DNA from: JAOUEA01 sp035711865
Lineage (GTDB): Bacteria; Actinomycetota; UBA4738; HRBIN12
Reading direction: 5' to 3'
Assembly: GCA_035711865.1 (NCBI GenBank)
Contig: DASTBT010000088.1
Coordinates: 1-19,407, forward strand
Length of the DNA: 19,407 nt
The notes beneath the pieces are model-generated. The model was given only the letters and a program-made list of their open reading frames with translations. It was not told the DNA's origin and searched no databases. The position numbers and the translations under genes were made by a program. Position 1 is the stretch's first letter; the number at the start of each line of letters is the position of its first letter. Positions 13,913-19,407 of the stretch are shown one piece after another.

Positions 13913-14074
13913 TCAGTTCGACAGCTGGATGAGGGCGTGGCCCGCCGCCGCCGCACCGGCGAGCAGCAGGACGATCCCGATCAGCCGGTAGCGGACGGTG
14001 CGCAGGGCAGACATGCCGAGCACCAGGCACGCCAGCCCGACGAGGAGCTCGATCACCCAGACCGCGATCTCCAC
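13913..14074 (-). CDS. 53-aa two-helix membrane protein
   Basis: A short minus-strand frame from GTG 14074 to TGA 13915-13913. It encodes (M)EIAVWVIELLVGLACLVLG, a basic turn (ALRTVRYR), LIGIVLLLAGAAAAGHALI and the end QLSN: two membrane helices with an Arg-rich loop, a hairpin likely to sit with the loop in the cytosol. TAGGGT (14089-14084) ends 9 nt before the GTG, the same near-leaderless layout as its neighbours. It fills the gap between mcm (convergent) and npdG (divergent). No family recognised. Confidence 0.62.
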   Translation of the reverse strand: MEIAVWVIELLVGLACLVLGMSALRTVRYRLIGIVLLLAGAAAAGHALIQLSN

Positions 14075-14297
14075 TGGGCGCCGACCCTAACCAACCCGGA
14101 TCGCATCCGGCGCCGTGTTCCGGCTCGGTTCGAGATCCCTGCACCTCGACGAGGTGAGCGTCAGGTATGCCCGCCGAGCGTACTGGGCTCTGAGGCGAGT
14201 CAACGTGGTTCCCCGGATCGGGATCGCGGTGCTCATGCCTGGCACGATGATCATCCACGGACGCGGTGCATGCCGCTTTCGTAGGCTGCCAGCCCTC
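14075..14297 (+). promoter_or_regulatory. divergent upstream region of the 53-aa gene and npdG
   Basis: A 223-nt gap. A TAGGCT box at 14282-14287 ends 10 nt before the npdG ATG, and TAGGGT (14089-14084, minus) serves the 53-aa gene. The open frame that extends npdG upstream to 14115 (start MFRLGSRSLHL) resembles nothing. I see no RNA gene in the remainder. Confidence 0.35.
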
Positions 14298-14987
14298 ATG
14301 GATGTCGCGATCGTCGGAGGAACCGGCAAGGAAGGCTTCGGGCTCGCGCTGCGTCTGCTCGGCGCCGGGCATCGTGTGACGATCGGCTCCCGCTCCGCCG
14401 AGCGGGCCGCCGACGCGGTTGCGCGAGCGCGCGAGGTCCTCGGCGACGACGTGCGGGTCGAAGGTGGCGAGAACGCCGCGGCGGTCCTCGGCGCCCAGGT
14501 CGTCGTCGTCACGGTGCCGTTCGCCGGCATGATCGAGATCTACGAGTCGATCGCACCGGCACTGCAGTCCGGCCAGGCCGTGCTCGACGCGACGAGCCCT
14601 CTGATGAGCGCGGTGGGAGGCAAGGCGTGGCAGGCGATCCGGCCGTGGCACGGGTCGGCGGGCGAGGTCGCCGCCTCGCTCGTGCCCGACGGCGTGTCGG
14701 TGGTGGCCGGCTTCCACACGATCGGGGCGCACGCGCTGGCGGCGCTCGATGCCGAGGTCGAGTCCGACGCGCTGCTGTGCGCCGACGACGAGGACGCGAA
14801 GCGGCTGGTGGGCGAGCTGATCGACTCGGTTCCGGGCATGCGGTGGGTCGACGCCGGACCGCTCGCGAACGCGCGCATCACCGAGCCGCTGACGGCGATG
14901 ATCATCACGATCAACCGGCGGTACAAGGTGCGTGACGGCGGGTTCCGCTTCACGGGTCGCGACTCGTGGGGTGCCCCGACGACGTGA
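14298..14987 (+). CDS. npdG: NADPH-dependent F420 reductase (F420H2:NADP oxidoreductase)
   Basis: 229 aa from ATG 14298, which places the Rossmann motif at the N-terminus: MDVAIVGGTGKEGFGLALRL, then AGHRVTIGSRSAERA, where the SR pair binds the NADP 2'-phosphate. Further family features: VVVTVPFAG, LDATSPLM, SVVAGFHTIGA and the C-terminal WVDAGPLANARITEPLTAMIITINRRY. The enzyme moves hydride between NADP and deazaflavin cofactor F420, implying that the host makes F420. No F420 biosynthesis gene is in the window. The gene overlaps the hydrolase gene by 4 nt (GTGA), implying coupling. Confidence 0.92.
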   Translation: MDVAIVGGTGKEGFGLALRLLGAGHRVTIGSRSAERAADAVARAREVLGDDVRVEGGENAAAVLGAQVVVVTVPFAGMIEIYESIAPALQSGQAVLDATSPLMSAVGGKAWQAIRPWHGSAGEVAASLVPDGVSVVAGFHTIGAHALAALDAEVESDALLCADDEDAKRLVGELIDSVPGMRWVDAGPLANARITEPLTAMIITINRRYKVRDGGFRFTGRDSWGAPTT

Positions 14988-15865
14988 GCTGCCCGGGCCG
15001 GCTCGTTGCGATCGACGACACGTCGCTGTGGGTCGTCGAGCGCGGTCCCGACGACGGGGTGCCGCTGGTCGTGGTGCACGGCGGGCCGGGCCTCGACCAC
15101 CACGAGTTCGCCGACTACCTGGATCCGCTCACCGAGCGAGGCGTCCGGCTGCTGTTCATCGACCTGCGGGCGTGTGGGCGGTCCGAACGGCCGCCCGAGC
15201 GCACCTGGACGCTCGAGCGGCACGCGCAGGACGTCGTCATGCTCGCTCAGGCGTTGCGGCTCGACCGCTGGGCCGTGCTCGGACACTCCTACGGGGCGTT
15301 CGTCGCGCTGCAGCAGGCCGTGGACTACCCGGGTCAGGCGGCGGCGGTGATCGTGAGCGGCGGCGTCCCGTCGGCGCGGTTCCTCGATCGGGTCGACGAG
15401 AACCTGCGGGCGCTGGAGCCGCAGGATCTGCGCGAGCGGGTCGCGGCGTCGTGGGCGCGCGAGTCCGAGGTCTCGACCGCGCGAGAGTTCGAGGACCTGA
15501 TGCGCGACCAGTGGCCGTTCCACTTCGCGTTCCCGGGCGACTCGCGCATCGAGGAGTACCGGCTACGGACACGCGGCACGATCTACTCGCCCGACGTGCT
15601 GCGGCATTTCGCCGAGGGCACGGCCGGAGCGATCGAGGTCGAGGATCGGCTCGACCTGGTCGAGGCGCCGACGCTCGTGCTCGCCGGCAGGAAGGATCGC
15701 ACGTGCCCGCCCGAGGCCGCCGAGGAGATCGCGGCCGGCATCGTCGACGCGCAGCTGCTGATCTTCGAGGCGAGCGGGCACATGACGTTCGTCGAGGAGC
15801 CCGAGGTCTACATCGAGGCGGTGTCGCGGTTCCTGGGCTGGGAGGGTTCGGCGTCCGAGCTCTAG
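14984..15865 (+). CDS. alpha/beta hydrolase, proline iminopeptidase-like (S33)
   Basis: 293 aa from GTG 14984, which overlaps the npdG stop as GTGA; an in-frame GTG at 14966 is the alternative. Catalytic elements: oxyanion-hole HGGPG (32-36), nucleophile S102 in GHSYGA, acid D238 (AGRKDRTCPP) and H266 (ASGHMTFVEEP). FIDLRACGRSERP follows the S33 pattern DxRGxGxS, but with Ala-Cys in place of Arg-Gly. The HGGPG motif is usual in proline iminopeptidases, though many relatives hydrolyse esters or lactones, so the substrate is open. The stop shares CTAG (15862-15865) with the convergent carboxylase gene. Confidence 0.87.
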   Translation: MSCPGRLVAIDDTSLWVVERGPDDGVPLVVVHGGPGLDHHEFADYLDPLTERGVRLLFIDLRACGRSERPPERTWTLERHAQDVVMLAQALRLDRWAVLGHSYGAFVALQQAVDYPGQAAAVIVSGGVPSARFLDRVDENLRALEPQDLRERVAASWARESEVSTAREFEDLMRDQWPFHFAFPGDSRIEEYRLRTRGTIYSPDVLRHFAEGTAGAIEVEDRLDLVEAPTLVLAGRKDRTCPPEAAEEIAAGIVDAQLLIFEASGHMTFVEEPEVYIEAVSRFLGWEGSASEL

Positions 15866-17586
15866 TCGATCACCGCGAGCACCTGACCGGTCTCGACGAC
15901 CTGGCCGGCGCGGATCGGCAGGTCGGTGACCTCGCCGTCGCGGGTGGCGGCGATGTGGTTCTCCATCTTCATCGCCTCGAGGATGCAGATGACCTCGCCC
16001 GCCCTGATGTCCTGGCCCTTCTCGACCAGCACCTTCACGATCGTGCCCTGCATCTCGGCGCGCACCTCGCCGTGCACGTGTTCCTGGTGTGCGGCGGCAT
16101 GCGACTCGGGCGGCTTGGGAGCCACGTCGCGGCGCTCGTCGAACACGCGCACGCCCACCCGGCGTCCGTCGACCTCCACGAGGATGTCGGCCGGCCGGCC
16201 CTCTCGGACCGACGGGCCCGACGGCCCCAGCTCGCCCTGGGCGGGCAGGCGCGCCTCGGCGAGCGCCCGCTCGGCCCACGTGGTGGTGTGACGCCCCGTG
16301 CGGAACTCCTTGGTCTCGAGGATCCACCGGTGCGCCGGGATCGTCGTCGGCACGCCCTCGACGGTGTACTCGTCGAGGGCGCGCAGCATGCGTCGGCGCG
16401 CCTGCTCGCGGTCGGCGCCCGAGACGACGAGCTTCGCGATCATCGAGTCGTAGTCGCCCGGCACCTCGCGTCCCTGGCCGAACCCGGCGTCGACGCGCAC
16501 GAACGGGCCGGCGGGTTCGACGCAGCGCGAGATGCGACCCGGCCCCGGCATGAAGTTGCGTCCCGGATCCTCGGCATTGATCCGGCACTCGATCGCGGCG
16601 CCCCGAGGTTCGACCGCGAGCCCGGCGATCGACTCGCCCATGGCGACGCCGATCTGCAGCGCCACGATGTCCAGGCCGGTCACCATCTCGGTCACCGTGT
16701 GCTCGACCTGCAGGCGAGTGTTCATCTCCAGGAAGAAGAAGTCGCCGTCCTCGTCGACGATGCATTCGATCGTGCCGGCGTTGACGTAGCCCGTCTCTCG
16801 CACCAGCGCGATCGCCGCGTCGGCGAGCCGCTCGCGCATCGCGTCGTCGATCGCGGTGGAGGGCGTCTCCTCGATCAGCTTCTGGTACCGGCGCTGGACC
16901 GTGCAGTCGCGCTCGCCCAGGAACGCCACGTTGCCGTGGGAATCGGCGATGATCTGCGCCTCGACGTGATGAGCCCGGTCGACGTAGCGCTCGAGGAAGA
17001 CCTCGGGGCGACCGAAGTAGGACTGCGCCTCGCGGCCGCCGCGCTTGAGGGCCTCCTCGAGGTGGCCGGCGTCGCGAACGATGTGCATGCCCTTGCCGCC
17101 GCCGCCGAACGAGGCCTTCACGAGCAACGGGAAGCCGATGCGCTCGGCCTGCTTCCTCGCCTGCTTCGTGTCGACCGGTTCGGCCGTGCCGGGCACCATC
17201 GGCATGCCGCTCGCGTCGGCGACGAGGCGGGCGGCCGCCTTGTCGCCCATCGTCTCGATCGCCCCGGGGGAGGGACCGACGAACGTGAGGCCGGCCTCGC
17301 CGACCGCCTCGGCGAACGCGGCGCGTTCGGCGAGGAACCCGTACCCCGGGTGGATCAGCGTGGCTTTGGCTCGTCTCGCCGCGTCGAGGACCGCCTCGAT
17401 CGACAGGTACGAGGCCGAGGCCAGGGGTGGGCCGATGCGGAAGGCCTGGTCGGCCATCTCCACGTGCAGCGCGTCGCGATCGGCATCGGAGTAGACGGCC
17501 ACGCTCGGGATGCCCATCTCGCGGCACGTGCGCATGATACGCACGGCGATCTCGCCCCGGTTGGCGATCAGCACCTTGGGTTTCAC
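15862..17586 (-). CDS. acyl-CoA (acetyl/propionyl-CoA) carboxylase alpha chain: biotin carboxylase + BCCP
   Basis: 574 aa. Domains: biotin carboxylase N-terminal (1-110, KVLIANRGEIAVRIMRTC); ATP-grasp (about 113-320) with Gly-rich GGGGKG 161-166 and EMNTRLQVEH 287-296; biotin carboxylase C-terminal (about 335-441); a Pro-rich linker; and a biotinyl domain (about 505-574) with EAMKMEN, Lys540 being the biotin site. This is the actinobacterial AccA/PccA layout; the carboxyltransferase beta chain is not in the window. With the mutase at 12276 it could run propionyl-CoA to succinyl-CoA, or make malonyl-CoA. GTG 17586 is the start, with a modest GTGAGACG upstream. Divergent from birA, whose product would biotinylate it. 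Confidence 0.95.
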   Translation of the reverse strand: MKPKVLIANRGEIAVRIMRTCREMGIPSVAVYSDADRDALHVEMADQAFRIGPPLASASYLSIEAVLDAARRAKATLIHPGYGFLAERAAFAEAVGEAGLTFVGPSPGAIETMGDKAAARLVADASGMPMVPGTAEPVDTKQARKQAERIGFPLLVKASFGGGGKGMHIVRDAGHLEEALKRGGREAQSYFGRPEVFLERYVDRAHHVEAQIIADSHGNVAFLGERDCTVQRRYQKLIEETPSTAIDDAMRERLADAAIALVRETGYVNAGTIECIVDEDGDFFFLEMNTRLQVEHTVTEMVTGLDIVALQIGVAMGESIAGLAVEPRGAAIECRINAEDPGRNFMPGPGRISRCVEPAGPFVRVDAGFGQGREVPGDYDSMIAKLVVSGADREQARRRMLRALDEYTVEGVPTTIPAHRWILETKEFRTGRHTTTWAERALAEARLPAQGELGPSGPSVREGRPADILVEVDGRRVGVRVFDERRDVAPKPPESHAAAHQEHVHGEVRAEMQGTIVKVLVEKGQDIRAGEVICILEAMKMENHIAATRDGEVTDLPIRAGQVVETGQVLAVID

Positions 17587-17636
17587 GGCCGTCTCACTGG
17601 CGGGTCCACTGGCTCGCGATACTCTCCGGACTCCCG
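17587..17636. promoter_or_regulatory. divergent promoter between the carboxylase alpha chain and birA
   Basis: A 50-nt gap. TACTCT (17620-17625) ends 11 nt before the birA ATG, giving a very short leader. On the minus strand GAGTATCGC overlaps the same bases, so the two promoters may compete or be co-regulated. No BirA-type operator is visible, and this BirA lacks a DNA-binding domain. Confidence 0.35.
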
Positions 17637-18383
17637 ATGGGAGTCAAACAACTCGAACGCGCCCTGGGCCTCGCCGGACTCGCCGCGCCCGCGCACTGGC
17701 GGGAGGTTACCGGGTCGACGAACGCGCTCGCGGCCGAGCTCGCCGAGGCCGGAGCGCCCGAGTGGACCCTCGTGGGCGCGGGTCACCAGACGGAGGGCCG
17801 CGGCCGGCTCGGCCGAACGTGGCAGGACCGTCCGGGCGGCGCCCTGATGATCTCGTTCGTGCTGCGACCCTCGCTTCCCTCCCATGCCCTCGGCCTGCTC
17901 ACGCTGCTGACGGGGGCGGCATGGGCGGAGGCGGGAACCGAGGTCTCCGGCCTCGAGGTCCGTTGCAAGTGGCCGAACGATCTGATGACCGCCGACGGAA
18001 AGGTCGGCGGCGTGCTCGCGGAGTCCACCGTCCGGGGCGACGACGTTCGCTGGGTCGTCGTGGGCTCCGGCATCAACCTCGTCCGGCCTGAGGTCGAGGG
18101 GGCGGCGGCGCTCGGCGAGGTCGACCCTGCGGAGCTATCGGGAGCCTTCCTGGCGCGCTTCCATGAGGTGTACGAGCTCGAGAGGGACGAGCTCCCCGAG
18201 GCGGTCGTCGCGCGGTGGTCGGCGGTCTCCGCCACGCTCGGTCGGCGCGTGGCGGCTGTCGGGACCGACGGCACGCGTCACGAGGGTGAGGCCGTCGAGA
18301 TCGACCGGTCGGGCCGGCTGGTGATCGAGACCGGCGAGGGCGAGGCGGTCGTGGCCTCCGACGAGGTCGAGCACCTCCGCTGA
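17637..18383 (+). CDS. birA: biotin--[acetyl-CoA-carboxylase] ligase, monofunctional
   Basis: 248 aa. Forms biotinyl-AMP and transfers biotin to the BCCP lysine. Motifs: STNALAAELAEAG; EGRGRLGRTWQ, the biotinyl-AMP loop (GRGRxGR); KWPNDLM; GKVGGVLAES; and VVGSGINL, which lacks the usual Asn after INL (R here). A C-terminal SH3-like domain follows (about 200-248, LGRRVAAVGTDGTRHEGEAVEID). It lacks the N-terminal winged helix of bifunctional BirA, so it is a class I ligase without repressor function. Placement beside the biotin carboxylase/BCCP gene supports the role. Confidence 0.93.
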   Translation: MGVKQLERALGLAGLAAPAHWREVTGSTNALAAELAEAGAPEWTLVGAGHQTEGRGRLGRTWQDRPGGALMISFVLRPSLPSHALGLLTLLTGAAWAEAGTEVSGLEVRCKWPNDLMTADGKVGGVLAESTVRGDDVRWVVVGSGINLVRPEVEGAAALGEVDPAELSGAFLARFHEVYELERDELPEAVVARWSAVSATLGRRVAAVGTDGTRHEGEAVEIDRSGRLVIETGEGEAVVASDEVEHLR

Positions 18384-18390
18384 GCGCTGA

Positions 18391-18425
18391 TTGCGGGGGA
18401 CCGCGGGCTTGGATACGGTTCGCGC
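18391..18425 (+). promoter_or_regulatory. complete leaderless promoter of the PH-domain gene
   Basis: TTGCGG (18391-18396), a 17-nt spacer, TACGGT (18414-18419), then 6 nt to ATG 18426. This is the clearest -35/-10 pair in the window. Transcription would start at the A of the ATG. Confidence 0.55.
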
Positions 18426-19079
18426 ATGTTCCCTCGGAAGCTGCTGATCCCCGGCGAGGAAGTCGTGCTCGAGCTGCGGCCCCATCCGGTGGCGCTCGCC
18501 GCGCCGGCGGCCGTGTTGATCGTCGCCACCGCGGCGGCGGCGTGGATCGCGACGAAGGTCGACGGCGCCGTTGTCTGGATCGTCTGGGCCGCCTGGCTCG
18601 CGACGGTGCTCGGATACGTGATGCCGAGGTTCATCGCGTGGTTCACCTCGATCTTCGTGGTCTCGACCGATCGCGTGATCAGCCGGGAAGGCTTCATCGC
18701 GAAGCGCTCGATGGAGATCCCGCTGGAACAGGTCAACGACGTGCGCTTCGAGCAGGGCATCTTCGATCGCCTCGTGGGGGCGGGCACGCTGCTGATCCAG
18801 TCGGCGAGCACGAGCGGCACAAACACGTTCGAGGACATCCGCCATCCCGAGGACGTGCAGCGGACGATCTTCCACCAGGGGGAGCTGAATCAACACCGAG
18901 GCTCGCATTCGCACCGCGGGGCGTCTCCCACCGCCGATGCGCCGTCGCGCCCGGACGGGCCGCCGGCGTCCCCCTCGGTCGCGACCGAGCTCGAGCGCCT
19001 CGCCGACCTGCACGCCCGCGGTGTGCTGAACGACGAGGAGTTCGAGGCTCAGAAAGGTCGCATCCTGGGACGGGGCTGA
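18426..19079 (+). CDS. bacterial PH-domain (bPH2/DUF304) membrane protein with SHOCT tail
   Basis: 217 aa. An N-terminal cytosolic start (FPRKLLIPGEEVVLELRPHP) leads to two adjacent membrane helices (about 22-41 and 49-66), then a bPH2 domain (about 70-150: SIFVVSTDRVISREGFIAKR, EIPLEQVNDVRFEQGIFDRL, GAGTLLIQSAS). A low-complexity His/Ser/Pro linker (155-183) follows, and finally a SHOCT-like short helical domain (186-215, ELERLADLHARGVLNDEEFE). Proteins of this type (YdbS/YdbT-like) are membrane proteins of poorly known role. The linked SHOCT domain is a common oligomerisation or attachment module. It lies 42 nt after birA with its own promoter. Confidence 0.88.
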   Translation: MFPRKLLIPGEEVVLELRPHPVALAAPAAVLIVATAAAAWIATKVDGAVVWIVWAAWLATVLGYVMPRFIAWFTSIFVVSTDRVISREGFIAKRSMEIPLEQVNDVRFEQGIFDRLVGAGTLLIQSASTSGTNTFEDIRHPEDVQRTIFHQGELNQHRGSHSHRGASPTADAPSRPDGPPASPSVATELERLADLHARGVLNDEEFEAQKGRILGRG

Positions 19080-19091
19080 TCGTCGCGGCGG

Positions 19092-19107
19092 CCCGCAGTG
19101 ACGCGGG
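19092..19107 (+). terminator. short hairpin after the PH-domain gene
   Basis: CCCGC-AGTGAC-GCGGG, 12 nt beyond the stop of the PH gene, with no T-tract. A weak candidate for termination before the VOC gene. Confidence 0.2.
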
Positions 19108-19134
19108 TACCGGGGCCGTGCGACCATCGCGGCG

Positions 19135-19407
19135 ATGATCGGTGAGATCGACCACGTCTACTACTGGGTGAGCGACATGGACGCAGCGGTCGCGTTCTAC
19201 GGCGACGTGCTCGGGCTGCCGCTCGTGCGTCGTGACGGCGACGAATGGGCCGAGTTCGAGGCGGGTCCGATCCGATTCGCGTTGCACGGCAGCGCGGAGC
19301 AGTCGCCCGGCGGCGGCACGGTCGTCATCCGCGTGCACGACCTCGACGAGGCCCGGATGGTGCTGCGCGGCCGAGGAGCCGATCTCGACGAACACGTCGG
19401 GGAGGTC
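19135..19407 (+). CDS. VOC-family (glyoxalase/dioxygenase fold) protein, 3' end cut by the window
   Basis: 91 codons from ATG 19135 to the window edge. IDHVYYWVSDMDAAVAFYGDVLGL is the start of a vicinal-oxygen-chelate module, with H7 as the likely first metal ligand, followed by WAEFEAGPIRFALHG and the second beta-alpha unit TVVIRVHDLDEARMVLRGRG. VOC proteins include glyoxalases, extradiol dioxygenases and resistance proteins; the substrate cannot be told. No clear -10 box or ribosome site precedes the ATG. About one third of the usual protein is probably missing. Confidence 0.82.
   Translation, partial: MIGEIDHVYYWVSDMDAAVAFYGDVLGLPLVRRDGDEWAEFEAGPIRFALHGSAEQSPGGGTVVIRVHDLDEARMVLRGRGADLDEHVGEV

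Noticed and set aside
14120..14160. tRNA-like T-arm (GGTTCGAGATCC) upstream of npdG
   Set aside because: The flanking 5-bp T-stem does not pair and no acceptor or anticodon arm can be drawn.
14932..17847. A 971-codon plus-strand open frame across the hydrolase, carboxylase and birA genes
   Set aside because: It covers three certain genes in other frames or on the other strand; its Arg/Ala/Gly/His-rich translation is typical of GC-rich shadow frames.
18733..19395. Minus-strand open frame over the PH and VOC genes
   Set aside because: It is antisense to two recognisable plus-strand proteins and has no motif of its own.

Overview
High-GC (roughly 70% by eye) chromosomal DNA, almost certainly from an actinomycete-grade bacterium (Actinomycetota; class not determinable here, possibly a deep lineage such as Thermoleophilia or Acidimicrobiia). 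Reasons: an F420-dependent NADP reductase, an actinobacterial-type biotin-dependent acyl-CoA carboxylase alpha chain with fused BCCP, a NiaR regulator, frequent GTG/TTG starts, and many genes whose only visible upstream signal is a TANNNT box 6-11 nt before the start codon, i.e. leaderless or near-leaderless expression. No rRNA, tRNA, CRISPR array or intact mobile element was seen.

Layout. 1-2856 is the first TCA-cycle block: the 5' end of citrate synthase (minus, runs off the left edge), divergent NAD-type isocitrate dehydrogenase 1, a zinc-ribbon membrane protein and malate dehydrogenase. 2864-4630 holds a secreted metallophosphoesterase, a four-helix membrane protein and a divergent 53-aa Cys-tailed small protein. 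4706-6719 (minus) holds a second isocitrate dehydrogenase paralogue and a RodZ-like protein with an N-terminal zinc ribbon. 6863-7371 is a decayed gene: the first 54 codons of a class III cyclase joined out of frame to the C-terminus of a family-5 solute-binding protein. 7442-10918 (minus) is a complete succinate dehydrogenase operon sdhCDAB with a striking five-copy 26-bp tandem repeat at the sdhD/sdhA junction. 11028-14074 holds an O-methyltransferase divergent from niaR, the methylmalonyl-CoA mutase catalytic subunit and a 53-aa membrane protein. 14298-19407 holds npdG, an S33-type hydrolase, the biotin carboxylase/BCCP chain, divergent birA, a PH/SHOCT membrane protein and a truncated VOC protein.

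How it fits together. Citrate synthase, two isocitrate dehydrogenases, succinate dehydrogenase and malate dehydrogenase form a dispersed TCA cluster. The acyl-CoA carboxylase alpha chain and methylmalonyl-CoA mutase could carry propionyl-CoA to succinyl-CoA, which feeds SDH, and birA lies next to the biotin acceptor it would modify. The most unusual structure is the sdhA leader array: each repeat carries a Shine-Dalgarno and an ATG, producing a chain of micro-ORFs (MSA, then four MATTRSA), each ending in TAG two bases before the next ATG.
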